Of a DNA stretch of 64,000 bases, positions 8,307 through 17,612 are shown one piece after another. The position numbers and the translations under genes are program-made. Numbering within the stretch: the stretch's first letter is position 1; each line of letters starts with the position of its first letter. The notes under the pieces are model-generated. The model saw only the letters and a list, made by a program, of their open reading frames with translations, was not told where the DNA came from and searched no databases. The stretch is from Marinomonas posidonica IVIA-Po-181 (GTDB lineage: Bacteria; Pseudomonadota; Gammaproteobacteria; Pseudomonadales; Marinomonadaceae): the NCBI RefSeq assembly GCF_000214215.1, contig NC_015559.1, positions 3,645,001-3,709,000 on the forward strand, read 5' to 3'.

Positions 8307-9023
8307 ATGAAGCAATATCAAACCGTGATTCCACCCGCTAGCCATTGGTCTTTCCGCATGCGCCGTGGCACCCAGCTCACCCTGACCGATGTTGAAGGCG
8401 GAGCAAACGTGGGCATGGTCTTTTATAACCCAGAAAATCTACTGGAACGTTATAACGCCCCCGACACCTTAAAAGCACAACACACCTTCAAATTGACCAA
8501 AGGCCATTGTCTTTACTCAGACATGGGGCGCATTTTCGCGTCCATTATTGAAGACTCTCTTGGTTGGCATGAAAGCGTTTGTGGTAATAGTCACGCCTCT
8601 CATATTGAAAGCCAATGGGGCAAGCGGGATTACCAACAAGACCGCAATAACTGGCAACAAAATGGCCACGATGCCATGTTGGTGGAAATGGCCAAATACG
8701 GTTTAACTCAGGCAGACATCACCGCCAACCTAAACCTGTTCAGTAAAGTCGAAACCGACGACGAAGGCTCAATGACACTGATTGAACAGCACAGCAAAGC
8801 AGGTGACCACCTGACCCTTCGCTTTGAAATGGACACACTCGTTATCTTGTACACCTGTCCACATCCTCTTAGCCAAGCCGACCACTACCCTCGCAAACCT
8901 ATTTCATTGCGATTGGAAAAGGCCTTACCAGTCGCCGATGACGACCTTTGTAAAAATTCACGACCAGAAAATCAACGAGGTTTTGCAAACAACAGCCTAT
9001 ATCACTTCGGACTGGAGGCCTAA
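8307..9023 (+). CDS. DUF1989 urea-carboxylase-associated protein 1; probable carboxyguanidine deiminase subunit
   Basis: 238 residues, one of two DUF1989 paralogues placed side by side. The family is known as urea-amidolyase-associated protein (UAAP1). In characterised guanidine-degrading bacteria the two proteins together deiminate carboxyguanidine to allophanate and ammonia (CgdA/CgdB). Candidate metal or catalytic residues lie in the VCGNSHASHIE stretch (residues 91-101) and in the YTCPHPLS motif near 190. A strong site AAGGAG precedes the ATG. I cannot tell which of the two published subunit names applies. Confidence 0.82.
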   Translation: MKQYQTVIPPASHWSFRMRRGTQLTLTDVEGGANVGMVFYNPENLLERYNAPDTLKAQHTFKLTKGHCLYSDMGRIFASIIEDSLGWHESVCGNSHASHIESQWGKRDYQQDRNNWQQNGHDAMLVEMAKYGLTQADITANLNLFSKVETDDEGSMTLIEQHSKAGDHLTLRFEMDTLVILYTCPHPLSQADHYPRKPISLRLEKALPVADDDLCKNSRPENQRGFANNSLYHFGLEA

Positions 9024-9026
9024 ATC

Positions 9027-9674
9027 ATGATCAAAGAAAGTCAATTTGACGCTCACAACGCCAACCAAAAATACACCGTCGATTCTGGGGACTATTTCAT
9101 TCGTTATATCCCAGCTGGGGCTACTTTTCGCTTCGTAGATTTAGAAGGAAATCAGGCCGCAGACACCCTATTCTATAACGCGCACCATCCCGCTGAACGC
9201 TACAGCGCCACCGATACCATTCGTGAACAAGGCAATGTTTACCTGACCGCTGGCTCGCAGCTGCGCTCCAATGAAAACCAAGTCATGCTAGAGATTGTTG
9301 CCGATACCTGCGGCCGTCACGACACCTTAGGTGGCGCTTGTGCCACGGAAAGTAATACCGTGCGCTACGATCTAGAAAAACGCTGCATGCATGCCTGTCG
9401 TGACAGCTGGATGCTGGCGATTGCCGAACACCCCGAATTTGACCTAGACAAACGCGACATCAGCCACAACATCAATTTCTTTATGAATGTCCCCGTCACC
9501 AGTGCCGGTGGCCTGACCTTTGAAGATGGTATTTCCGCGCCGGGCAAATACGTCGAAATGAAAGCCCACATGGATTTGATTGTGCTGATTTCGAATTGCC
9601 CTCAACTGAACAACCCATGTAACGGCTACAACCCAACGCCGATCGAAGTATTGGTTTGGGATACACATCACTAA
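9027..9674 (+). CDS. DUF1989 urea-carboxylase-associated protein 2; probable carboxyguanidine deiminase subunit
   Basis: 215 residues, paralogue of the preceding gene (shared [18 protein letters not shown]-type segment, [11 protein letters not shown] and the C-terminal [19 protein letters not shown] block). It starts three bases after the previous stop, so the two proteins are made together and likely form a heteromer. Cys residues in GGACATES and NCPQ...PCN are the best candidates for metal or catalytic roles. Role as in the UAAP2/Cgd family; substrate inferred from the guanidine riboswitches. Confidence 0.82.
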   Translation: MIKESQFDAHNANQKYTVDSGDYFIRYIPAGATFRFVDLEGNQAADTLFYNAHHPAERYSATDTIREQGNVYLTAGSQLRSNENQVMLEIVADTCGRHDTLGGACATESNTVRYDLEKRCMHACRDSWMLAIAEHPEFDLDKRDISHNINFFMNVPVTSAGGLTFEDGISAPGKYVEMKAHMDLIVLISNCPQLNNPCNGYNPTPIEVLVWDTHH

Positions 9675-9692
9675 GGCCATTTTTCTATCCAC

Positions 9693-9743
9693 TCAGTGGA
9701 CGACCACTGACGTATTGATTAAACCGGGACGACCCGGAAAAGG
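9693..9743 (+). promoter_or_regulatory. Guanidine-II riboswitch (mini-ykkC) before the carboxylase gene
   Basis: Two adjacent hairpins both carry the loop ACGA: TCAGTGG-ACGA-CCACTGA (9693-9710) and CCGGG-ACGA-CCCGG (9724-9737), separated by 13 AT-rich bases. Paired hairpins with ACGR loops just before a ribosome site are the defining feature of the guanidine-II class, in which each loop binds one guanidinium. The second stem ends directly on the ribosome site GGAAAAGG (9736-9743), eight bases before the ATG at 9751. CCATTTTTC at 9677-9685 could act as the anti-ribosome-site strand when guanidine is absent. Found by eye; covariance scoring was not run. Confidence 0.85.
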
Positions 9744-9750
9744 TTGAAAC

Positions 9751-12700
9751 ATGTTTCACACTGTCTTAATTGCAAATCGTGGAGCGATTGCCGTACGCAT
9801 TATTCGTACTCTCAAGCGTATGCAGATTAAAACCATCGCGGTTTACGCTGAATCCGATGCCAAGAGTCGTCATGTAAAATTAGCGGATGAGGCGTACTCC
9901 TTAGGCGACGGCCCAGCCAACCAGACCTATCTGGACCTTGATAAAATCCTCACTATCGTTCATCAAAGTGGGGCGCAAGCCATCCACCCAGGTTATGGGT
10001 TTTTAAGTGAAAATGCCGACTTTGTGCGGCGCTGTGAAAACAACGGCGTGGCCTTTATTGGTCCAACAGACGAGCACATGCTGGCCTTTGGCTTAAAGCA
10101 CCGCGCCAGAGAACTCGCCCAACAAGCTCACGTTCCCTTATTGCCAGGCTCAGATTTACTGATCGATCTAGCAAGTGCCTGTGCCACGGCCCAGAAAATC
10201 GGCTACCCAGTGATGCTCAAAAGCACTGCAGGTGGTGGCGGTATTGGCATGCAGCTATGTCATAACGAGACCGAACTGAGTACTCACTTTGATTCGGTGA
10301 AACGCCTTGGTGCGAGTAACTTTGCTGATGGCGGTGTGTTCTTAGAAAAATTCATCGCTCGCGCTCGACACATTGAAGTACAAGTGTTTGCCGATGGACA
10401 AGGACAAGCCTTGGCATTGGGCGAACGAGATTGTTCCAGCCAGCGTCGTAACCAAAAAGTGGTAGAAGAATGCCCAGCTCCCAACCTTAGTCACGCCGTA
10501 CGCGAACAGCTTCATCAAACGGCTGAATCCTTACTGGCCTCGGTAAAATATCGCAATGCTGGCACAGTGGAATTCATTTATGACATGGATACCGAACAAT
10601 TCTACTTCCTTGAAGTGAATACTCGCTTACAAGTAGAGCATGGTGTAACAGAGGAAGTGTATGGCATTGATCTCGTCGAGTGGATGGTTCGTTTAGCGTC
10701 ACAAGAGCCGATGGATTTATCCACCTTGCGAACCTCACTGACACCAAAAGGTCACGCGATTCAAGTACGCCTTTATGCTGAAGACCCTTACAAAGACTTC
10801 CAACCCAGCCCTGGGTTATTAAGCTATGTCGACTTCCCTATTGCCGATCCAGAACAAGCAGAAATGGAGTCCAATACCAAGGTAAGGATTGATCACTGGA
10901 TCGAAACCGGCATTCAAGTATCCCCCTACTTTGACCCTATGCTGGCCAAGGTTATTGTGCATCATCAAGACCGGGACAGCACCCTTGCTTTGTTACAAGA
11001 CACCTTGTCACAATGTACCCTATATGGCACACAAACCAACTTAGATTATCTGCAACACTTACTGCGAGATGATGCCTTAATACAAGGCCAAGTCAGTACT
11101 CGTTATTTAAACGACTTTGTCTATCAACCCAAACGCATTGATGTATTAAGTGGTGGCACACTGACTACCTTGCAAGACTTTCCAGGCCGCCAACACCATT
11201 GGAATGTGGGCGTACCGCCGTCAGGCCCATTTGATAGTTTTCACAGTCGTTTGGCTAACCGCCTGTTAGGCAATGACATAGCATCCGCCACCATGGAAAT
11301 CACCCTACAAGGCCCTAACCTGCAATTTAGCTTTGCCACGGAAATTGCCTTGGCTGGCGCGCAAATCGACGCCAAACTGGATGGTGACACAGTGGCATTA
11401 CACCAACCGATCAAGGTACAAGCAGGTCAAACCCTAAGCTTAGGTCGTATTCGTGACGCGGGCGCTCGCTGCTATTTAGCGGTAGCTGGCGGCTTTGATT
11501 GCCCAGATTACCTAGGTTCAAAATCTACCTTCACACTGGGTCAATTTGGTGGCCATAACGGACGCGCACTGCAAACAGGCGATGTGCTCACCAGCCAATA
11601 TCAACACCCAAGCCCATCCAACCCTCAACTTCCAGAGGCTTTAATACCCACTCTCACTCACCAACATGCGTTACGTGTGATTTATGGCCCACATGGGAGT
11701 CCAGACTTCTTTACCGAAGAAGACATAGAAATCTTCTTCAATACTGACTGGGAAATCCATTATAACTCCAGCCGCACAGGGGTTAGATTGATCGGCCCCA
11801 AACCCAAATGGGCTCGTGAAAATGGCGGCGAAGCAGGCCTACACCCATCCAACATACACGACAATGCCTATGCTTTTGGCAGCATTGATTTTACCGGTGA
11901 TATGCCGGTTATTTTAGGGCCAGACGGGCCTTCTTTGGGCGGTTTTGTCTGCCCTGCCACTGTGATCACCGCAGATTTATGGAAATTAGGGCAACTCCGA
12001 GCGGGTGATAAAGTACGCTTTATCCCTGTGACACTCGAAGAGGCCGTGGCACTGGAAGCAGAACAGATCGCAAGCCTAGACAGCCTGACAGTACCGAAGC
12101 TAGACGTCACCAGCTGTGGCATTGGATCCCCCATTCTCAAAACCTTATCCGCCGAAGAGTTTGGCGACGACATTGTGTATCGGGCCGCCGGAGACCATTT
12201 TTTATTGGTGGAATACGGTGAACAGATGCTCGACATTCGTTTGCGCTTTCGAGCTCACGCATTGATGCAATGGTTAGAACAACACCCATTTGCTGGCATG
12301 AAAGAACTGACTCCGGGCATTCGCTCTCTGCAAATCCACTACGACAGCCAGCAAACCTCGTATACTGAACTGCTCGCCTTGTTAGAAACCGCAGAGCGAG
12401 CCTTGGCGGAAAAATTGACGGAGCTGACCGTCCCTTCCCGAACGGTTTACCTTCCTCTTTCATGGGATGATCGAGCCTGTCAGGAAGCCATCGACAAGTA
12501 CGCTCAATCGGTCCGATCCAATGCGCCTTGGTGCCCAAGCAACCTTGAGTTCATTCGTCGCATCAATGGCTTAGACAGCATAAACCAAGTCAAAGAGATT
12601 GTGTTTAACGCCAGCTATTTGGTGATGGGATTAGGCGATGTCTACCTTGGGGCACCCGTGGCGACGCCCATAGACCCTCGTCATCGATTGGTAACCACCA

Positions 12701-13377
12701 AGTACAATCCAGCCAGAACCTGGACCGCAGAAAACTCCGTTGGCATTGGCGGCTCTTACCTTTGCGTATACGGCATGGAAGGCCCAGGGGGTTATCAATT
12801 TGTGGGACGAACCTTACAAATGTGGAATCGCTATCGTCAAACCAGCGCCTTTAGCCAACCTTGGTTATTACGCTTCTTCGATCAGATTCGTTTCTACGAA
12901 GTCAGCCATGATGAGTTACAACAGATTCGCGCTGACTTCCCCCATGACAACTACCCCATTCGCATCGAAGAAAGTCACTTCTCCTTATCCGAGTACCAAG
13001 CTTTTATTGCCAACCACCAAGAAGACATCGAGCAATTTAAGCATTCTCGTAATCAAGCCTTTGAAGCGGAACTGGCTCGCTGGCACGCCAACGGTCAATT
13101 CCACTTTGATCAGGAAGAAGTCACCAGCACCACCAGCGAAGTCACTTGGGGAGAAGACGCCATTGTGATCGACAGCCCAGTATCCGGTAGCGTCTGGCAA
13201 ACCCAAGTTGAAAAAGGTCAAGCCGTCAAAGCGGGCCAGCTGTTAGTGATTTTAGAGTCCATGAAAATGGAAATTCCACTCCATGCCAGCTGTGATGGTG
13301 TGGTATCTGAAGTGTTATTAAACAATGGCAGCCGAGTCAACGCTGGCCAAGCCGTCGTCGTATTGGAGGAAGAATAA
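9751..13377 (+). CDS. Biotin-dependent guanidine/urea carboxylase
   Basis: 1208 residues, the usual length of bacterial urea carboxylases. Domain order: biotin carboxylase 1-450 with ATP-grasp loop GGGGIGMQL near 160 and the EVNTRLQVEHGVTEE motif; carboxyltransferase of the KipA/KipI type (AHS2 about 465-780, AHS1 about 790-1010); linker; biotinyl domain 1125-1208 with the ESMKMEIP site, biotinylated at about Lys1172. The enzyme uses ATP and bicarbonate to carboxylate guanidine to carboxyguanidine, or urea to allophanate. Guanidine is favoured here because of two guanidine aptamers and the two DUF1989 partners, which pure urea carboxylases do not need. A ligase to attach biotin must be encoded outside this window. 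Confidence 0.9.
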   Translation: MFHTVLIANRGAIAVRIIRTLKRMQIKTIAVYAESDAKSRHVKLADEAYSLGDGPANQTYLDLDKILTIVHQSGAQAIHPGYGFLSENADFVRRCENNGVAFIGPTDEHMLAFGLKHRARELAQQAHVPLLPGSDLLIDLASACATAQKIGYPVMLKSTAGGGGIGMQLCHNETELSTHFDSVKRLGASNFADGGVFLEKFIARARHIEVQVFADGQGQALALGERDCSSQRRNQKVVEECPAPNLSHAVREQLHQTAESLLASVKYRNAGTVEFIYDMDTEQFYFLEVNTRLQVEHGVTEEVYGIDLVEWMVRLASQEPMDLSTLRTSLTPKGHAIQVRLYAEDPYKDFQPSPGLLSYVDFPIADPEQAEMESNTKVRIDHWIETGIQVSPYFDPMLAKVIVHHQDRDSTLALLQDTLSQCTLYGTQTNLDYLQHLLRDDALIQGQVSTRYLNDFVYQPKRIDVLSGGTLTTLQDFPGRQHHWNVGVPPSGPFDSFHSRLANRLLGNDIASATMEITLQGPNLQFSFATEIALAGAQIDAKLDGDTVALHQPIKVQAGQTLSLGRIRDAGARCYLAVAGGFDCPDYLGSKSTFTLGQFGGHNGRALQTGDVLTSQYQHPSPSNPQLPEALIPTLTHQHALRVIYGPHGSPDFFTEEDIEIFFNTDWEIHYNSSRTGVRLIGPKPKWARENGGEAGLHPSNIHDNAYAFGSIDFTGDMPVILGPDGPSLGGFVCPATVITADLWKLGQLRAGDKVRFIPVTLEEAVALEAEQIASLDSLTVPKLDVTSCGIGSPILKTLSAEEFGDDIVYRAAGDHFLLVEYGEQMLDIRLRFRAHALMQWLEQHPFAGMKELTPGIRSLQIHYDSQQTSYTELLALLETAERALAEKLTELTVPSRTVYLPLSWDDRACQEAIDKYAQSVRSNAPWCPSNLEFIRRINGLDSINQVKEIVFNASYLVMGLGDVYLGAPVATPIDPRHRLVTTKYNPARTWTAENSVGIGGSYLCVYGMEGPGGYQFVGRTLQMWNRYRQTSAFSQPWLLRFFDQIRFYEVSHDELQQIRADFPHDNYPIRIEESHFSLSEYQAFIANHQEDIEQFKHSRNQAFEAELARWHANGQFHFDQEEVTSTTSEVTWGEDAIVIDSPVSGSVWQTQVEKGQAVKAGQLLVILESMKMEIPLHASCDGVVSEVLLNNGSRVNAGQAVVVLEEE

Positions 13378-15206
13378 TGAGCATGATCGCACCACTTAAA
13401 AAGGTTACCGACATGGGCTTTGACGCCCTAAGAGACGCCTACAAAACAGGCCAACTGACACCTGAATCCCTGATGAATGACATTCGCAGTCGTGCTGTGC
13501 AATACGATTCATACAATATCTGGATTCATTTACTCAGTGAAGCAGAACAAGCAACCTGGCTGAACGACCTAAAAAACAAAGACCTAGACACTCATCCATT
13601 GTGGGGCATTCCCTTTGCGATAAAAGACAACATCGACCTAGCTGGCATCCCCACCACCGCCGCCTGCCCTGAGTTTGCCTACACGCCAACCGATACCGCC
13701 CAAGTAGTACAGCAACTCATTGACGCGGGGGCAATACCTGTCGGGAAAACCAACTTGGACCAGTTCGCCACTGGCATCAACGGCACCCGCTCGCCCTATG
13801 GGCCGGGTCATAATGCGTTTGATTTTGACTACGTCAGCGGCGGTTCCAGTGCCGGATCATCCACCGCCGTTGCACTGGGCTTAGTGAGTTTTAGCCTAGG
13901 TACCGACACCGCAGGTTCAGGTCGAATTCCCGCTGGCTTTAACAACTTGATCGGTGTGAAACCCAGCATCGGCTTGTTGTCTGCAACCGGCATGCTACCG
14001 GCTTGTCGCAGTTTGGACTGTATGACCATTTTTGCTTTCAACTCAGACGACGCCAACACCGCCTTGGCGGCCGCTGAAGGTTACGACATGCGCGATGGCT
14101 ACAGTCGCCCTAACCCGTTTGACAATCAGACTCGACATTACGGTTTGCGCCAAGGGGAACTCACGGTGGGCATTATCCCGCCTCCGCAGTTAAAATTTTA
14201 TGGCGACAAAAACTACGAGCAAGCCTACTCTGACACCTTAGCCAAACTCAGTAACGCCGGTTTCCAGTTCAAAGAAATCGACTTTGCGCCCTTTAATGAA
14301 GTGGCGCAACTTCTCTACGAAGGCCCTTGGGTTTCTGAGCGTTATATTGCGACTCAGCCTTTAATTGATGATAACCCAGAGGCCATCTTTCCCGCCGTAC
14401 GAGAAATCATCGCCCCGGGTGGCAAACCACCTGCCACTGCCTTGTTTAAAGCTCAGTACCGCATTAATGACCTGAAACAAATCTGCCTCGCGCAACTGGC
14501 CACAGTGGACTGTATTTTAACCCCGACCGCTGGTACCCATTTCACCATCGCAGACATGCTCGAAGAACCCATTAAGCGCAACAGCGAACTGGGTTACTAC
14601 ACTAACTTCATGAACTTACTGGATTTTGCTGCGATAGCCGTGCCGGGTGCTATGACTAAAACAGGCATGCCGTTTGGCATTACCCTATTTGGCCCAACCT
14701 TTAGTGACCGCATGTTGTTGTCGATTGCCAATCGAGTACAGCGTGCTATCCCACTCAAAAAAGGCGCTCTAGATTTACCCGCTACCCCAACGAACAATAC
14801 ACCAGTCGGTCAACCCAAGGTGATTGATGTGATGGTGTGCGGCGCGCACCTAACGGGCCAGCCACTTAACTGGCAACTCACCGAGCGAGGGGCGACACTG
14901 AAAACCCAAACCACCACAGCCGCCAGCTACCGCATGTACGCTTTGGCAGGCGGCCCACCTTATCGCCCTGGACTGATTTTAGATACTGAACAAGGACAAG
15001 CCATTGAAGTGGAAATCTGGTCCGTACCAAGTGAGCACTTCGGCAGCTTTGTCGCAGGCATTCCGGCACCGCTTGGCATCGGCAAGGTGCAACTCGCCGA
15101 CGGCAGCTCAGTGTCAGGCTTCATCTGCGAACCTTACGCCATCGCAGACGCCACCGACATCAGCCACTTCGGCGGCTGGCGCAGCTACTTGGCAAGTTTG
15201 AGCTAA
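13377..15206 (+). CDS. atzF: Allophanate hydrolase
   Basis: 609 residues. An amidase-signature domain (1-450) carries the Ser-Ser-Lys triad: Lys83 (FAIKDNID), Ser157 (GGSSAGSS) and nucleophile Ser181 (GTDTAGSGRIPA). A C-terminal domain (about 480-609) is typical of AtzF-type enzymes and may decarboxylate the first product. It converts allophanate to two ammonia and two CO2. The ATG shares one base with the carboxylase stop and has a GGAGGA site, so the two are translationally coupled. Residues 569-609 occur again as a broken copy at 17426-17551. Confidence 0.92.
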   Translation: MSMIAPLKKVTDMGFDALRDAYKTGQLTPESLMNDIRSRAVQYDSYNIWIHLLSEAEQATWLNDLKNKDLDTHPLWGIPFAIKDNIDLAGIPTTAACPEFAYTPTDTAQVVQQLIDAGAIPVGKTNLDQFATGINGTRSPYGPGHNAFDFDYVSGGSSAGSSTAVALGLVSFSLGTDTAGSGRIPAGFNNLIGVKPSIGLLSATGMLPACRSLDCMTIFAFNSDDANTALAAAEGYDMRDGYSRPNPFDNQTRHYGLRQGELTVGIIPPPQLKFYGDKNYEQAYSDTLAKLSNAGFQFKEIDFAPFNEVAQLLYEGPWVSERYIATQPLIDDNPEAIFPAVREIIAPGGKPPATALFKAQYRINDLKQICLAQLATVDCILTPTAGTHFTIADMLEEPIKRNSELGYYTNFMNLLDFAAIAVPGAMTKTGMPFGITLFGPTFSDRMLLSIANRVQRAIPLKKGALDLPATPTNNTPVGQPKVIDVMVCGAHLTGQPLNWQLTERGATLKTQTTTAASYRMYALAGGPPYRPGLILDTEQGQAIEVEIWSVPSEHFGSFVAGIPAPLGIGKVQLADGSSVSGFICEPYAIADATDISHFGGWRSYLASLS

Positions 15207-15275
15207 CGCCTTAAACAAGGGTTAATAAAAACCAAAAAGCCTTCGTATCTATGATACGAAGGCTTTTCAATAATC
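15081..15275 (+). repeat. Direct repeat copy 1: 3' end of atzF plus terminator
   Basis: This 195-base stretch is matched without gaps by 17426-17620 (offset 2345). The coding part differs at 14 of 126 positions, while the trailing 65 bases, including the terminator, are almost identical. It brackets the monooxygenase and LysR genes. Confidence 0.9.
15235..15267 (+). terminator. Terminator of the guanidine operon
   Basis: AAAAGCCTTCGTATC and its exact complement (15-bp stem, three-base loop) end in TTTT. The A-rich 5' arm makes it able to work in both directions, so it may also end the converging monooxygenase message. Confidence 0.9.
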
Positions 15276-15308
15276 ACTCAAAGTTATTTTTCACTCCGTT
15301 TCTACCAT

Positions 15309-16427
15309 TCACAGCAATCCCTTCATCCAAATTGCACTAAGTTGTTTTTTCGAAGGAAGAATTGCTGGAGAAACCTTATTCTCTTCAGTGAAGAAGATCT
15401 GATTTGCTACTGCTCGCCCAGCATTTTGTGCATAAGTTACTTTATCGAAGCGGGTCTGATAGAAACGCTTAAGTATAGGTTCAAGGTTTACAAGATCATC
15501 CGTTTGATCAAGAATATCGACCAAATGCCACGCATCTTCCAACGCCTGACAGGCTCCTTGCCCTGACGTTGGTAACGGTGCATGAGCGGCATCACCAATA
15601 ATCAATACATTATCTTTGTGCCAATACGGTAAAGGGTCCATATCATGCACAAAAATACGATTTAGTGAATCCTGATCGACCTTATCAATCAGCTCTGGAA
15701 TAACGGGACACCAAGCAGAAAAACGCTCCTTCATTTCGTCATACCAACTTTGCTTTGAACGTTCTCTATCTATTTCACAACACCAAGCAGCCGCCCAGTA
15801 ACAACGACCCTCTTCTACAGAAACAATACCAAAGCGCTCTTTGTTTCCTCTAAAATCGACAATGGCATCTTGAAAAAATGCATCCTTTAACGGGCTAATA
15901 CCAATGATGTTGATAAACCTTTGGTAACGTGGCAATGCATTTCCTAAAAAAAGCGTGTCACGCACCACAGAACTCATTCGGCCTTCGGCACCAATCACCA
16001 AATCATATTCACCTTGCAAGGTGCGCACTTCTTTTGATGAGATATTTTTCTCAAAGTGAACCTCCCCTCCAAGTTCATTCAATTTGACATAAAGTGATTT
16101 CATTAAGTCTCGTCGAAGAATCGTAATGGTAGGAAAGCCACTTAGATCATTTACCTCTCCGATATCCAAACGGCTTTTCAAGTCACCGCTATTATCAAAT
16201 TGATAGAGATGCTTAGGCTGTCCACCTAACGCTGCCAAAGACTCAAGAACCTTCATCTTTTTAATGACAAAACAAGCATTTGGCCATAGGGTCACCCCTG
16301 CTCCAATAGTAGAAATTTGAGCTTCTCGCTCAAACACAGTGACATCAAACCCTCGCTGTTTAGCTAAAATAGCGATAGACAATCCCGCCACGCCAGCCCC
16401 AACCACTGCAATATTTAACCGCTTCAT
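15309..16427 (-). CDS. FAD-dependent monooxygenase of the salicylate-hydroxylase/HpxO group
   Basis: 372 residues from the ATG at 16427; an in-frame Met 22 codons upstream is rejected because GGAG sits eight bases before 16427 and the Rossmann GAGVAG motif then falls at residues 10-15, as usual. The second FAD motif GDAAHAPLPTSGQGACQALED is complete. Such enzymes use NAD(P)H and O2 to hydroxylate aromatic or purine rings; the substrate is unknown. The gene is divergent from a LysR gene 111 bases away, a typical self-contained catabolic module. It converges on the guanidine operon terminator. Confidence 0.8.
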   Translation of the reverse strand: MKRLNIAVVGAGVAGLSIAILAKQRGFDVTVFEREAQISTIGAGVTLWPNACFVIKKMKVLESLAALGGQPKHLYQFDNSGDLKSRLDIGEVNDLSGFPTITILRRDLMKSLYVKLNELGGEVHFEKNISSKEVRTLQGEYDLVIGAEGRMSSVVRDTLFLGNALPRYQRFINIIGISPLKDAFFQDAIVDFRGNKERFGIVSVEEGRCYWAAAWCCEIDRERSKQSWYDEMKERFSAWCPVIPELIDKVDQDSLNRIFVHDMDPLPYWHKDNVLIIGDAAHAPLPTSGQGACQALEDAWHLVDILDQTDDLVNLEPILKRFYQTRFDKVTYAQNAGRAVANQIFFTEENKVSPAILPSKKQLSAIWMKGLL

Positions 16428-16538
16428 GTAATGACTCCAATCAATATATTTCGATGTAAGACCTCCTAGTATGAACAAGGTACAATTCAACAAAAATACA
16501 GTAATATTGTTTTAACAGTCCCATAATTTGAGATAATT
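16428..16538. promoter_or_regulatory. Divergent promoter region between monooxygenase and LysR genes
   Basis: 111 AT-rich bases between two divergent starts. LysR proteins normally bind such regions to control both genes. No clear T-N11-A palindrome could be picked out by eye. Confidence 0.4.
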
Positions 16539-17426
16539 ATGATTGAGAAATTAGAACTTCAGTGGCTATTAAGTTTTCAAGCTGTCTATGAAAATCTCAG
16601 CTTTAAGCTGGCCGCTGAACAGCGCCAGATCCCTACATCCAATATCAGTCGCCATGTCGCGTTACTGGAGCAAAGTCTAAACACCAGACTATTAGAACGA
16701 ACAACTCGCAAGATGGTAGCGACAGAAGCAGGACAAAAACTGTATCAGTCAATCTCACCTTTGATTACGGCAATGGATAACGTGCTTGATGAAGTTACTA
16801 AGGACAATACAAACGTCAGAGGCCATCTAAAAATAATCGCACCAGATCTGCCTTTTTTAGCAGACATATTTGCTAACTTCTGCCACCAGCATCCTAGAAT
16901 TCAGCTAAGCTGCGATACTCAGTTAACCCCTCAAGAGAGTGTTTTAGATGGCTACGATCTGATTCTGTGTTTTAGTCGAGGCAATTTACCGGATTCAAAC
17001 TGGGTTGCAAAAGAAATGCTGCGGTGGAAGAGTTCCATTGTCGCCGCCCCTAGCTTGTTAAAAAAATATGCTCTACCGAATTCAATTGAGGACTTAATAG
17101 ATACCCCCTGCATCACCAGCTTATCCATAATGCAAGGGAAACCTTGGCGCTTTAAAAATGATCAAATCGCTTCAATACAATCCAATTACAAAGTAAACAG
17201 CGGACAAATGGCAAAAGCCGCAGCACTTAAAGGCCTTGGATTTGCCATCTTGCCGAGACAGTCATGTGAGGCAGAAATAGAATCGGGAAAATTAGTTGAA
17301 ATCCAGTTGAATCAAGAACCAGCAGACCTTGTACTCTATGCCATGTATTCAAGCAGACCATTCCCAAAGCAAAAAGTGAAAAGCATGTTGGATATGCTTT
17401 CAGCAGTTTGTGAGGATATTGCATAG
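16539..17426 (+). CDS. LysR-family transcriptional regulator
   Basis: 295 residues. The winged helix-turn-helix occupies about residues 5-65 ([20 protein letters not shown]...LLERTTRK) and the effector domain 90-290. It most likely controls the divergent monooxygenase gene. The stop codon TAG ends exactly where the second atzF fragment starts (17426), so the recombination joint touches the last base of this gene; the protein length is nevertheless normal. Confidence 0.88.
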   Translation: MIEKLELQWLLSFQAVYENLSFKLAAEQRQIPTSNISRHVALLEQSLNTRLLERTTRKMVATEAGQKLYQSISPLITAMDNVLDEVTKDNTNVRGHLKIIAPDLPFLADIFANFCHQHPRIQLSCDTQLTPQESVLDGYDLILCFSRGNLPDSNWVAKEMLRWKSSIVAAPSLLKKYALPNSIEDLIDTPCITSLSIMQGKPWRFKNDQIASIQSNYKVNSGQMAKAAALKGLGFAILPRQSCEAEIESGKLVEIQLNQEPADLVLYAMYSSRPFPKQKVKSMLDMLSAVCEDIA

Positions 17427-17551
17427 GCAAAGCCCAACTTGCGGATGTCAGCTCTGTGTCTGGCTTCATCTGCGAACCTTACGCCATCGTAAACGCCACC
17501 GACATCACCCACTTCGGCGGCTGGCGCAGCTACTTGGCGAGTTTGAACTAA
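17426..17551 (+). pseudogene. Second, truncated copy of the 3' end of atzF
   Basis: The stretch encodes 41 residues in the same frame as residues 569-609 of allophanate hydrolase ([21 protein letters not shown]) with no start codon or domain. Fourteen of 126 bases differ from the intact gene; seven of thirteen changed codons are silent, more than chance would give, so the copy seems to come from a gene that had diverged while still working. It is a recombination scar, not a functional gene. Confidence 0.88.
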
Positions 17552-17579
17552 CGACTTAAACAAGGGTTAATAAAAACCA

Positions 17580-17612
17580 AAAAGCCTTCGTATCTATGAT
17601 ACGAAGGCTTTT
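17580..17612 (+). terminator. Second copy of the guanidine operon terminator
   Basis: The same 15-bp stem and TTTT tail as at 15235-15267, identical base for base. It now ends the LysR message and, being nearly symmetric, may end the toxin-antitoxin message from the other side. Confidence 0.85.

Noticed and set aside
12137-12538. 133-residue minus-strand frame inside the carboxylase gene
   Set aside because: It lies fully inside a well-supported gene, has no ribosome site or homology pattern, and is a codon-bias shadow.
16428-16493. Longer N terminus of the flavin monooxygenase
   Set aside because: The extra 22 residues precede the Rossmann motif without family support, and the better ribosome site is before the internal ATG.
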